From contig JAUIHJ010000313.1 in NCBI GenBank assembly GCA_030432015.1, positions 1 to 9,018 of the forward strand: a stretch of DNA of 9,018 nt, in the 5' to 3' direction. Each line of letters opens with the position of its first letter. Position 1 is the first letter of the stretch. The position numbers and the translations under genes were made by a program. Below, one piece after another: positions 1-7,404 of this stretch. The stretch comes from a bacterium. Lineage in GTDB: Bacteria; Planctomycetota; Planctomycetia; Pirellulales; Pirellulaceae. The notes beneath the pieces are model-generated. The model searched no databases. It was not told where the DNA came from and saw only the letters and a program-made list of their open reading frames with translations.

Positions 1-1638
1 GACGACGCTGCCGTTGGCTGGATTACCTAACGCGGTGATGCCGAACGTGCCGCCTTGCGGATCGCTGTCGTTGGCCAACACGCCAATCGCCACGGACTGA
101 TCGACTTCGGTCGTGGCCGCATCATCCTGTGCGATCAACCCGATGCCGGACGCCGGTACAATTCCGGAGATTGCATATTGGCCGCGGCTCACCGACTGGT
201 CGTAGCCGGTTGGCGTGCTTTGCGTCCAATCGCCGAAACCGACACCGTCGATGCGGATGTAGTAGACCCCCGCGGTCACGTTCACATTCGAGAAGGCTGC
301 GCTCAGGTCGCCGGCAGGGTTCGATGTGGCAACAACATTGAAGCTGCTGTCATAAAGCGTGGCTTCCACGTCGAGATTGCTACCCTGATTGCCAACTGGC
401 GTTGTTTCCACGTAGCGCGTGAAGCCGAGTCCGTTGTTGACAAATGTCTCGGCGGCATACGAGTTGATAGTCAGATCGACCTGGCCGCTGCCCGCATCAA
501 AGCGAAACCAGTCGTTATCGGTGTCCAGTTCGATAACGCCGAATCCGCCGATGTCGACCCGTGTGGGGTCCGAGGCATTTGGCCCGTAGGTGTCCAGCAG
601 GGTGGACGAACCGGTGCTGCCGCCGTGATCGTCGGCCCGATAATCGAATCCATTCTGGGTGGTGATGATCTGCCAGTCGTTCTGCGAATTATTTGCGTTG
701 TAATAGTCGCCCTCATCCCAGGTAGTAACATTCTGATAATAACCGCTGCCCATGATGGGGCCGTATCCGGTCGCTCCAGATCCGTGGCCGTTGTAATAGG
801 CGGCGCCGGTGGTCAGGCCGTCGTGGCTCAAGCCGAGTCCGTGGCCGACCTCGTGGCTGGATGCCGCCGAGACCCCGATTTCGCTGGAGTTAAACACAAA
901 GACCGGTTCGTCCGTCGCATCATTGAAACTGTTCAGATAGGCGAAGCCGCCGCAACCACAGTTGTCCCAGTCCTCGGTCACCACCACGCGCACACCCCAC
1001 TCCGTATCACCGCCACCGCTGCGACTGAGCGCCGCAGCCCCGGGATCTTCGGTTGTGACGTTGACTTCAAACGGCGCAAAGTCTTCGGCAACGCGTTGCC
1101 AGATTCGCTGGATTCGCTCGAGTTCCGAATTGTTGAACGCCGCGCCATCGTTGGATGGATCGTAGGCCGGTGAAACGATGCTGGTCTGTCCGCTGGAGGA
1201 ATTCCAGGTTGTGCCGACGGTGGTGTGTCCGTCAAAGTCCAAGTGAATCGTATGCAGAGCGCCCGGTCGGCTGTGCAGATTGAAGGTGTCCGCCAAGGGT
1301 GCATTGGCCGCCGGGCCGGAGCCTCCGCTTCCCGACTCGTCGCCGGCCTGCTCGAGATCGCCCGGCTCAGGCGCTTCGACAAAAATTCGATTACCCAGTC
1401 GATCCAGCCCGGAAAGGCCGTGCTCGTCGCCATGGTCAGGTGACTCTGCGGCCGGATCGGCGAGGACTTCGGAATCGTGATGGGCAATCGACGATTCCCA
1501 ACCGGGACGCCAGGCATTGCCTTCAGAAAGGGCCGCCAGATCTGCCGCCAGCAGTCGACGATCCTCCAGTTGCTCGACAACAACACGGCGAGACTTACGC
1601 GCATTCAATACACGACGACGATTCTTGAAGGATGGCAT
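1..1638 (-). CDS. Secreted metzincin-like zinc metalloprotease with LEDRRLLA motif, 5' part (3' end outside window)
   Basis: Translating the minus strand from ATG at 1638 gives 546 uninterrupted codons to the left edge, so the C-terminus is missing. A strong ribosome site, GAGGAG at 1650-1645, lies six bases before the ATG and fixes the start. Residues 5-18 are very basic. Residues 24-33 read LEDRRLLAAD, the planctomycete LEPR-XLL type of export or sorting motif, used here instead of an ordinary signal peptide. The catalytic core holds HEVGHGLGLSHD at 262-273, with predicted zinc ligands H262, H266 and H272 and general base E263. A likely Met-turn methionine is M296 in GPIMGSG. Before the zinc helix there is a small cysteine cluster, NCGCGG. 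Residues about 347-494 resemble a pre-peptidase C-terminal (PPC-like) beta domain (IELDTDNDWFRFDA, then YYIRIDGVG). From about 500 a cadherin/Ig-like repeat begins (DDAATTEVDQSVAIGVLAND). It is probably an extracellular or surface-bound degradative protease. The substrate is unknown. Confidence 0.9.
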   Translation of the reverse strand, partial: MPSFKNRRRVLNARKSRRVVVEQLEDRRLLAADLAALSEGNAWRPGWESSIAHHDSEVLADPAAESPDHGDEHGLSGLDRLGNRIFVEAPEPGDLEQAGDESGSGGSGPAANAPLADTFNLHSRPGALHTIHLDFDGHTTVGTTWNSSSGQTSIVSPAYDPSNDGAAFNNSELERIQRIWQRVAEDFAPFEVNVTTEDPGAAALSRSGGGDTEWGVRVVVTEDWDNCGCGGFAYLNSFNDATDEPVFVFNSSEIGVSAASSHEVGHGLGLSHDGLTTGAAYYNGHGSGATGYGPIMGSGYYQNVTTWDEGDYYNANNSQNDWQIITTQNGFDYRADDHGGSTGSSTLLDTYGPNASDPTRVDIGGFGVIELDTDNDWFRFDAGSGQVDLTINSYAAETFVNNGLGFTRYVETTPVGNQGSNLDVEATLYDSSFNVVATSNPAGDLSAAFSNVNVTAGVYYIRIDGVGFGDWTQSTPTGYDQSVSRGQYAISGIVPASGIGLIAQDDAATTEVDQSVAIGVLANDSDPQGGTFGITALGNPANGSVV

Positions 1639-1644
1639 GGAACG

Positions 1645-1650
1645 CTCCTC
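1645..1650 (-). promoter_or_regulatory. Ribosome binding site of the metalloprotease gene
   Basis: GAGGAG on the minus strand lies six bases before the ATG at 1638. It is the clearest Shine-Dalgarno sequence in the window and decides the start, which places the LEDRRLLAAD motif at residues 24-33, close to the N-terminus as expected for this motif class. Confidence 0.7.
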
Positions 1651-1819
1651 ACGTTGATGAGACCAAGCGGCAGCCGAGCGCAACGGGGAAGAAAGCCCAG
1701 AGATGAATTACTGCCAATGTTGTCATCGCATCGGAACGTTGTCAGGCGGATCGGCGTTGGCCCACCTCGAACGTCCTGTCTGCCAAATGCCCCGCTTGCG
1801 TCGGTTGCCCGAAAGATGT

Positions 1820-1837
1820 GATGGGTTGGCAACCATC
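1820..1837. repeat. Imperfect palindrome upstream of the protease gene
   Basis: The 18-base stretch contains GGTTGGCAACC, a perfect 5-bp inverted repeat around one base, flanked by GATG and ATC that also pair if one base is bulged. It lies about 180 bases upstream of the protease start, where an operator or leader hairpin could sit. No convincing -35/-10 promoter could be placed around it. The function is unknown. Confidence 0.3.
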
Positions 1838-2167
1838 GTCAAGCATGTTTAGCGCTTTGCGATTCGAAGTCGTTTTATGGAATTCGAACCAAAATTGCAA
1901 CAACGTCTTTTGATCGTCGTAAGACGCACCGTCGACCTGAGGGGTACGTTATGAAGTGGCGCGATTCACATTTTCCACCGCCGCGGAATGACCGAGTGCA
2001 ATTCGGCGACAATCCGGGACCGGCTCGTTTTTCGCCGCGCATTAGATTCCATTGCGGAAGAACGGCCTTTCGGCGAAATAGGTGCCCGCCCCGCTGACGG
2101 GGTGTTCGCTGCTGAATCGTGCCCGGCCATTTGGCTGCAGAAAACGCGGAAGATCTGGTAACTCGAC

Positions 2168-2305
2168 GCGTCTTTTTTGGAGTTGCGCCAATTCGCCGCT
2201 GCCCGGCGCGTGAGCAGCCAGGCCACAAATTCCAGGAGCTGGCACCGCTGGCTGCAATCTGACACGCCTGCGCCGTTTACAACGACGCAACATCAAGAGG
2301 GGTAA
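2168..2305. mobile_element. Decayed MITE-like repeat, copy A
   Basis: This stretch matches 7584-7717 (copy B) at about 75% identity by hand alignment: roughly 44 of 59 positions over 2182-2240 and 28 of 38 over 2259-2296, with one small length difference between the blocks. Shared words include GTTGCGCCAATT, GCCGCTGC, CTGACACGCCT and a CGCAAC..TCAA end. The left end is the inverse of the right end over about 10 of the outer 13 aligned bases (GGCGCAACTCCAA against GACGCAACATCAA). Beyond that the right arm has decayed. Similarity may extend weakly leftwards to about 2101. No transposase is encoded, so it would be a non-autonomous element. Confidence 0.55.
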
Positions 2306-2322
2306 GCCTGCATATCGCAGGC
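2306..2322 (-). terminator. Weak hairpin downstream of moeA
   Basis: GCCTGC, a five-base loop and GCAGGC form a perfect 6-bp stem about 70 bases after the moeA stop. No run of T follows on the minus strand, so it is a poor intrinsic terminator by bacterial rules. It may only trim or stabilise the 3' end of the mRNA. Confidence 0.3.
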
Positions 2323-2393
2323 AGGGTGGGTTGAGTTTCTCGACCACGCCGTTGGCCGGCGGAAGTGTTCTGTCGGATTTCTCGGCCTGCTGG

Positions 2394-3653
2394 CTACGGC
2401 AGCATTGCGACGCTAACTTCGTCACCCGTTTGATACGACCGCTCGCCTTGGGGAAAGTACGCGAGACAATTGGCGCTGCTGAGTGTGCGGAGATCGGCCG
2501 ATCCTTTCCACGCGAGCAACTCGACCTGCTGCTGACCATCGACGAACGACAAGCGGGCGGGAAAGTACGTTGGTCGGTCACCCCGATGGTGGTGCGGGGA
2601 CGTCAATCGTGCTTGCTGCGTCGACAGTTGGTCCGCCCGTTTTCCCGCCAAGCGAGCGATCGCCGGGCGCACAAATAGTTCGAAGCAAACGAGACTGCTG
2701 ACCGGATTGCCGGGTAAACCGAAGATCAGTTTGTCGCAGGATGAATGGTCGCCGGACGAATTCGGCAGCACGCCGAACCAGACCGGCTTGCCCGGCTTGA
2801 GATTGACTTTGTGAAAGACCTGCTCGACGCCGAGCGACGCGAGGACACCGGGTACGAGGTCCAGGACGCCGGCCGAAACACCGCCGGACAGGACCAACAC
2901 ATCGGACTCCAATCCCCGGGAGACCAATTGAGTCAACGATGTCTGATCGTCGCGACCGATTCCCAGGTCGATGGGTCGTCCGCCTGCGCGGTCCACCAGC
3001 GCGCCCAGCATCGGGCCGTTACTGTTACGAATCTGACCAGGTGCGGGCACATCGCCGACCATGACCAATTCGTTGCCGGTTGACAGGACGGCAACGGTCG
3101 GGGGTGGCGTTACGGCGACCTCGGCTTGCCCAACCTCGGCGAGCAAACCGATTTCGATTGGACGCACCAGCGTGCCACGTGCCAACACCATCTCGTTTGC
3201 ACGGAGCGACGTCGCGCGCCGCATGATATGTTGTCCGGCCTGAACGCGTTGGGCGAGGATCCGAACGACGGCAGGTTGGCGCGCTGCCGCCTCCGCGACT
3301 GCGACCGGCGCGACCCGTTCGGTCTGCTCGACCATGATGATCGCATCGGCTCCTTTGGGAATTGGCGCACCGGTCATGATGCGAGTTGCCGTACCAGCCG
3401 TCACTTCTCGGGTGGGTGTCGCACCCGCGGTGACTTCCTCGATCACTTTCAGGTCGACATCCGTGCGACCGACGTCGGCGGCGCGGACGGCGTAGCCATC
3501 GACCAGCGACTTGTCGTGGGGCGGCGAGTCGATATCGCTGGCGACGTCGGCAGCCAGGATCGAGCCAAGTGCATGCGGGAGCGTAACGGTTTGGGCACGC
3601 TTCGCCCCAGTCCGCTGCAGGACCATTTCCAACGCTTCGTCAACGTTCATCAT
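2394..3653 (-). CDS. moeA: Molybdopterin molybdenumtransferase MoeA
   Basis: MoeA inserts molybdenum into adenylylated molybdopterin in the last cytoplasmic step of basic molybdenum cofactor synthesis. The 419-residue product has the full family length and its signatures in order: VDGYAVRAAD (D52, matching E. coli D59), RIMTGAPIPKGADAII (T94, matching T100), STGNEL (E195, matching E188), GIGRDD near 232-236, SGGVSAGVLD (D265, matching D259), LKPGKPVW near 285-292 and GLPGNPVSS (P314 and P317, matching P298 and P301). These span domain III (MoCF-binding fold) and the C-terminal beta domain IV, so the enzyme looks active. The start offers two adjacent ATGs (3653 and 3650) and no clear Shine-Dalgarno. 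The frame is open upstream, but homologues typically begin at this VDEAL. It lies 50 bases behind the glutamine amidotransferase on the same strand and is probably co-transcribed with it. The gephyrin-like paralogue MogA/MoaB is not in the window. Confidence 0.96.
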   Translation of the reverse strand: MMNVDEALEMVLQRTGAKRAQTVTLPHALGSILAADVASDIDSPPHDKSLVDGYAVRAADVGRTDVDLKVIEEVTAGATPTREVTAGTATRIMTGAPIPKGADAIIMVEQTERVAPVAVAEAAARQPAVVRILAQRVQAGQHIMRRATSLRANEMVLARGTLVRPIEIGLLAEVGQAEVAVTPPPTVAVLSTGNELVMVGDVPAPGQIRNSNGPMLGALVDRAGGRPIDLGIGRDDQTSLTQLVSRGLESDVLVLSGGVSAGVLDLVPGVLASLGVEQVFHKVNLKPGKPVWFGVLPNSSGDHSSCDKLIFGLPGNPVSSLVCFELFVRPAIARLAGKRADQLSTQQARLTSPHHHRGDRPTYFPARLSFVDGQQQVELLAWKGSADLRTLSSANCLAYFPQGERSYQTGDEVSVAMLP

Positions 3654-3703
3654 GCGGATGTCGGGCCACCGGCGTGGGAAGAGCAGGGCCTGCCAAATGG
3701 GGG

Positions 3704-4288
3704 TTAGCTCTGGGCCAGGAAACGCTTGAGGAGTTCATGTCCACATTCGGTCAGGAAACTCTCCGGGTGAAACTGCCAGCCGTCGAGCGGCCATTGCTTG
3801 TGGCGAATCGCCATGATTTCACGTTCGCCTGCGGGACCGTCCGCCCAGGCCGCCACCTCGAAATCGGGGTTCAACGTGTCCGGCTGAATGACGAGGCTAT
3901 GATATCGGGTCGCGGTGAACGGGTTGGGCAATCCGGCAAACAGGCCACGATCATCGTGGTGAATCTGGTCCGTCTTGCCGTGCATCAGTTGTTTCGCGCG
4001 TACAATGGTACCGCCCGTTGCCTGGCCAATCGACTGATGGCCCAGGCAAACGCCCAAAACGGGGAGTTTTCCGGAAAAATGTTCAACTGCTGCGACCGAA
4101 ATCCCCGCCTCGTTGGGTGTGCAGGGACCAGGCGAAATGATCAGATGGCTCGGCTTTTTCGCTTCGATCTCTGCGATCGTTATCTGGTCGTTGCGATGCA
4201 CCTCGATCGCCAAGGATGGGTCAACTTCCCCAAACCGCTGGACGAGGTTGTATGTGAAGGAGTCGTAGTTATCGATGAGCAAAATCAT
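3704..4288 (-). CDS. pabA: Aminodeoxychorismate/anthranilate synthase glutamine amidotransferase subunit (PabA/TrpG)
   Basis: This class I glutamine amidotransferase hydrolyses glutamine and passes ammonia to a chorismate-binding partner (PabB for folate, TrpE for tryptophan). The 194-residue product starts MILLIDNYDSFTYNLV. It has the nucleophile C81 in GVCLGHQSIGQ, the oxyanion and structural motif SPGPCTPNEAG at 52-62, the MHGKT loop near 102-106, and the catalytic pair H174 and E176 in FHPESFLT. Its length is normal for a free-standing subunit. The ATG at 4288 was chosen because the family starts exactly at this strand. An ATG at 4297 adds MPP, and one at 4342 adds 18 unlikely residues. 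There is no strong Shine-Dalgarno. The partner subunit is not in the window, so PabA and TrpG cannot be told apart, and many bacteria use one amphibolic protein for both. moeA follows after 50 bases, and the methyltransferase gene diverges upstream. Confidence 0.92.
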   Translation of the reverse strand: MILLIDNYDSFTYNLVQRFGEVDPSLAIEVHRNDQITIAEIEAKKPSHLIISPGPCTPNEAGISVAAVEHFSGKLPVLGVCLGHQSIGQATGGTIVRAKQLMHGKTDQIHHDDRGLFAGLPNPFTATRYHSLVIQPDTLNPDFEVAAWADGPAGEREIMAIRHKQWPLDGWQFHPESFLTECGHELLKRFLAQS

Positions 4289-4374
4289 GGGGGGCATTTT
4301 AGTCGGCCCACACGTCCCTTGCCATGGGATCGAGAAAATCACACCAACTCACGCACCCTGAAGGCAAGCTGTCC
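4289..4374. promoter_or_regulatory. Divergent intergenic spacer between pabA and the methyltransferase gene
   Basis: The 86 bases between two divergent starts must hold the promoters of both units, unless either is longer at its 5' end. I cannot place a credible -35/-10 pair by eye. An ATG at 4324 could extend the methyltransferase by 17 residues, but the added peptide (MGSRKSHQL...) does not match the family start. Confidence 0.4.
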
Positions 4375-5916
4375 ATGAATGTCCCTCGACCACAAGTCAG
4401 CGACTATGACGTCGTCGAATTTCCGAGCCTCCCCTTTGCCGCGTCGCATCCCGACCGCCTGGCCACACTCGGCCGCCTGTTTGGTATGCACCCCGCGGAC
4501 GTCGAGCATGCTCGGGTGCTGGAAATCGGCTGCGGCGCAGGCGGGAACATCTTGCCGATGGCGGCCAGCTTGCCGCACAGCGAATTTATTGCCGTCGACC
4601 TCTCCCCACGACAGATCGACGCGGCACGTCGAATCGCCGCGGAAGTTGAATTGACCAACGTCCGTTTCGAGGCCATGGACCTGGTCGATCTGGACGCGTC
4701 GTTCGGTAGCTTCGACTACATCATTTGCCACGGCGTCTATTCGTGGACCACCGACGCAGCCCGCGAGAAGATCCTGGAGGTATGCCAGCAACGTCTCCTG
4801 CCGACGGGCATCGCCTATGTGAATTACAACACCTACCCCGGTTGGCACATCCAGGGCATGGTCCGCGAAATGATCGGCTATCACGCCAACAAGTTCGACA
4901 ACCCGCAGCAACGCACGGCACAGGCCCGTGCGATGATCAATTTTCTCGAGACGGCGCTGGGCAACGATCAATCAACCTACAGCCAACTGCTGCGGATCGA
5001 ACTCCAGGCCAGCCGGGGCTATTCGGACAATTTCCTGTTTCACTCGTTGCTGAACATGGTCAATCATCCATGTTATTTGCACGAGTTTGTCAGCCGCGCC
5101 AAGCAAGCCGGTTTACAGTACCTGGGTGATGCGGACTTGACGCTGATGTGGGCCGGCACGCTGCCCCCGGAAGCGCAAGCCACGCTCCGTGACATCTCTC
5201 AAGAGACGGTCGACTTCGAGCAACACCTTGATTTTCTGCGCAACACGATGTCGCGCCGCAGCCTCCTCTGCCATCCTGACATCAAACTCGATCGCACCCT
5301 CCGGATTGCCGCGGTCGAAGACCTGTACGTGACATGCAGCTTGCAGGCCGATCCGAACAGCGGCGAGATCGGGACGACAGCCGAGGTCACCTTTCGCGCT
5401 CCGGATGGTCGAGCCGTTGCAACGGCTCACCCCGGCGTCCAAGTGGCACTTGATCATCTTTCGCAGCAGTCGCCCCTCCCTGTCGCGTTTGCATCGTTGC
5501 GGGCCGAGGTGGAATCGCGCGCACCGGGTCATCCCGAGTGGCAGGAGGATCTACTCAACTGCGTCGCGGCGGGACTTGTCGAACTGTCGCAGCGACTGCC
5601 GCCCTGTGATCGCCACGTTCCCGAACTGCCTCGTGCGACTCGCCTGGCCCGCCAGCAGGCGGCGGGCGACGGCTTTATCGCCAACCTGCGGCACCATGCC
5701 AAGAAACCGGCCGCGACCGATCGCGCGGTCTTGGCGAAGCTGGATGGCGAACACGACGTGTCGAAATTGGCGGAATGGCTGGAGCAGCAGGTCGCGTCCG
5801 GCCTCGTTACGCTCGATCAGACGGCCGGTAATGCGGATTCGATCGACTACCAAGCCGTCGTCCGCCGCATACTCGACGGCCTGGCCAAACAGGCGTTTCT
5901 GCTGCGCCCGGCATGA
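4375..5916 (+). CDS. SAM-dependent methyltransferase with regulatory domain, protein-lysine-methyltransferase (PKMT) type
   Basis: The 513-residue protein has the three-part layout of rickettsial outer-membrane-protein lysine methyltransferases. Residues 11-37 carry the family entry motif (YDVVEFPSLPFAASHPDRLA, then LFG). Residues 48-58 form SAM motif I (VLEIGCGAGGN). VDLSPRQI at 74-81 is motif II, with D75 as the probable ribose-binding acid. HGVYSWT at 119-125 and YNTYPGWH at 151-158 are the conserved loops of this subfamily. The middle part, roughly 200-300, matches the methyltransferase regulatory domain, and the C-terminal 200 residues suggest a winged-helix region ending in a short helical segment. 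The start at 4375 has GAAGG ten bases upstream, and family homology begins within the first 15 residues. No signal peptide or membrane segment is visible, so it acts in the cytoplasm. Protein lysine as substrate is inferred from the family and no target is nearby. It stands alone, divergent from pabA and convergent with the next gene. Confidence 0.88.
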   Translation: MNVPRPQVSDYDVVEFPSLPFAASHPDRLATLGRLFGMHPADVEHARVLEIGCGAGGNILPMAASLPHSEFIAVDLSPRQIDAARRIAAEVELTNVRFEAMDLVDLDASFGSFDYIICHGVYSWTTDAAREKILEVCQQRLLPTGIAYVNYNTYPGWHIQGMVREMIGYHANKFDNPQQRTAQARAMINFLETALGNDQSTYSQLLRIELQASRGYSDNFLFHSLLNMVNHPCYLHEFVSRAKQAGLQYLGDADLTLMWAGTLPPEAQATLRDISQETVDFEQHLDFLRNTMSRRSLLCHPDIKLDRTLRIAAVEDLYVTCSLQADPNSGEIGTTAEVTFRAPDGRAVATAHPGVQVALDHLSQQSPLPVAFASLRAEVESRAPGHPEWQEDLLNCVAAGLVELSQRLPPCDRHVPELPRATRLARQQAAGDGFIANLRHHAKKPAATDRAVLAKLDGEHDVSKLAEWLEQQVASGLVTLDQTAGNADSIDYQAVVRRILDGLAKQAFLLRPA

Positions 5917-5939
5917 TGGCGAAGGGGTTGTACGACAAT

Positions 5940-5953
5940 GGTGCCAGGTGCCA
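5940..5953. repeat. Tandem GGTGCCA direct repeat in a convergent gene junction
   Basis: Two GGTGCCA heptamers stand head to tail between the two convergent stop codons, directly abutting the stop of the enolase-family gene. The flanks ATGG and CCAT are self-complementary. A related AAAGGTGCCAG occurs at about 7388-7397. This resembles a worn form of the GGTGCC-based intergenic repeats I associate with planctomycete genomes. It could also be chance, given its small size. Confidence 0.35.
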
Positions 5954-7072
5954 TCAGCGACCGGCGAACCGGGCCAAGGCGTCGCGATTCAGTTCAATTC
6001 CCAGGCCGGGCGTGGTCGGAATGGTCAGCAATCCGTCGCCGTCCAATTCGAATGGCGTGGTCAGAATCTCGTCGATGTAGGGTGCCGGTGTGAGGTATTC
6101 CACATAGCGGGCCACCGGAATCGCCGCCGCCAGATGGAGATCGGCCGCCAAGCCGACCGCCGTGTTCCAGCCGTGACTGACAAACTGAACGTTGTGATCA
6201 TAGGCGTGCCAGGCAATTCGCCGGGCCTCGGATAACCCGCCGCATTTGGTCACGTCAGGTTGCACAATGTCCAGTGCACCGCGCTCAATCCATGGTTGGA
6301 ATGATTGCCTCCGCGTGAGAACTTCGCCGCCAGCAATTGGCACCGGCGCGGCATCCCGTAAGCGGATAAAGCCTTCGATGTCGTCTGGTGGCAAGGCTTC
6401 CTCGAACCAGCCGATGTCGTAGGCGGCCAGCATCTGTGCTGTGCGGAGGGCCCACTTGTATCCGTGCGGCCAAAACTGTTCGCTGCCGCCGGCGTCGACC
6501 AGCAAATCAACATCGGGTCCAACCGTCTCGCGCGCCGTCCGGACCAGTAGTTCGTCGAATTTGGGGTTGCGTCGACCGAACGGTCGCCAGCCGAGCTTGA
6601 TGGCGCGAAAGCCACGCGCGACGGTGCGCTCCAGCCGTGCGGACAACACGTCGGGCTCGTCAAATAGCAATGACGCGTAAGGTTTGATCTTGTCACGATA
6701 GTAACCGCCCAGCAGCCGCGCGACCGGTTGTTGGCAAGCCTTGCCCAGCAGATCCCAAAGTGCGATGTCGATGCCAGAGATGACGTGCTCCAGCGTGCCA
6801 CCTCGACCCTGCCAGAAACAAGCCTGCCGCAGTTTCTCGCTGACCCGCTCAGGTTCCAGCGCCGACTCGTCCCGCCACATGGGGCGCAGCGTCTCGATGC
6901 CCGCTTCGACCAGTGACGAATTGGTGAACACGCTCCCCACGCCGCTTTGGCCGTCGCTTGAAATCACCTCAACCAAGGTGTGCAAGTCGTCTTCCGGCTC
7001 GTGACCATCCGGCCAACCACCGTCGACCGTTCCTCCCAACAACCGGTGGGATTTGATTTCAAGAATCTGCAT
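5954..7072 (-). CDS. Enolase-superfamily enzyme, mandelate racemase/sugar-acid dehydratase type
   Basis: Enzymes of this superfamily abstract a proton alpha to a carboxylate held by Mg2+, leading to racemisation or dehydration of hydroxy or sugar acids. The 372-residue product has normal length. It shows the N-terminal capping domain (1 to about 125, including ISGIDIALWDLLGKA at 98-112) and then the TIM barrel: RAIKLGWRPFG with base K159, metal ligand D193 in LLVDAGG, E224/E225 in GWFEEALPPDD, metal ligand E250 in IAGGEVL, and the D273-H300 dyad in QPDVTKCGG and VSHGWNTAVG. H300 fits the mandelate racemase subgroup. The first lysine of the usual KxK is alanine (A157), as in some dehydratases. 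The start at 7072 is preceded by GAGAG four bases upstream and begins MQILEIKSHRL as homologues do. The frame stays open 71 codons further to 7285, but that extension looks non-coding. The substrate is unknown, and no transporter or regulator is adjacent. Confidence 0.9.
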   Translation of the reverse strand: MQILEIKSHRLLGGTVDGGWPDGHEPEDDLHTLVEVISSDGQSGVGSVFTNSSLVEAGIETLRPMWRDESALEPERVSEKLRQACFWQGRGGTLEHVISGIDIALWDLLGKACQQPVARLLGGYYRDKIKPYASLLFDEPDVLSARLERTVARGFRAIKLGWRPFGRRNPKFDELLVRTARETVGPDVDLLVDAGGSEQFWPHGYKWALRTAQMLAAYDIGWFEEALPPDDIEGFIRLRDAAPVPIAGGEVLTRRQSFQPWIERGALDIVQPDVTKCGGLSEARRIAWHAYDHNVQFVSHGWNTAVGLAADLHLAAAIPVARYVEYLTPAPYIDEILTTPFELDGDGLLTIPTTPGLGIELNRDALARFAGR

Positions 7073-7404
7073 CGTTCTCTCGTTTGGCTTGGCGCTGACA
7101 TCGACGGGATCGCATTCTGCCGACATCGGCGGACGAGTGCCCGAGTGCTGTAGCAAAGTCGCAAGGTAGGTCACGTTCTGCGTGACAGAAGTTTCGATGT
7201 TCCTCGAGTTGTTCACATGTTTGCTCCTGGGCCTCGCTCTGGCATAACTGAGACTGCGAGCGTTAACGCATGGCAAACATGGCACTATCCAGTTCTATGA
7301 CCGAGCTTCATGCAGCGACAATCGAGGGACGGGCCCCTTTTCTGGTCGCCCTACGGATCGGGCTGGGAAATAGGGGCATGTAGGCGATAAAGGTGCCAGT
7401 CCTC

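Larger units (their letters stand above)
1639..2393. other. Intergenic region of about 750 bp with no convincing gene
   Basis: The frames here are short, rich in Arg, Pro, Ser and Cys, and show no recognisable protein. Most of the identifiable structure is in the second half: a small GC-rich hairpin at 2087-2104 (CCCCG, loop CTGA, CGGGG, plus two outer pairs) and the decayed MITE-like repeat at 2168-2305. A 48-codon plus-strand frame at 1951-2097 has GAGGGG six bases before its ATG, but its product is basic, shows no recognisable family and is probably not a gene. Confidence 0.6.

Noticed and set aside
55..1173. 372-codon open frame on the plus strand
   Set aside because: It is antisense to the metalloprotease gene, whose minus-strand frame has recognisable domains and a strong ribosome site. 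The plus-strand peptide is Val/Ala/Arg-rich and matches no family.
978..1604. 208-codon minus-strand frame inside the protease region
   Set aside because: It is a different phase of the same DNA, giving Ser/Arg/Pro-rich sequence. The true frame carries HEVGHGLGLSHD and LEDRRLLAAD.
1814..1842. TTGACG promoter upstream of the protease gene on the minus strand
   Set aside because: At 17-bp spacing the -10 position reads ACATCT, which matches TATAAT poorly.
2042..2581. 179-codon minus-strand frame overlapping the moeA end
   Set aside because: It overlaps the conserved C-terminus of MoeA in another phase and then runs through the MITE-like repeat. No protein signature is visible.
7073..7285. 71-residue N-terminal extension of the enolase-family protein
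   Set aside because: The extension has no domain or signal peptide, while family homology begins exactly at the ATG at 7072 with a weak GAGAG before it.
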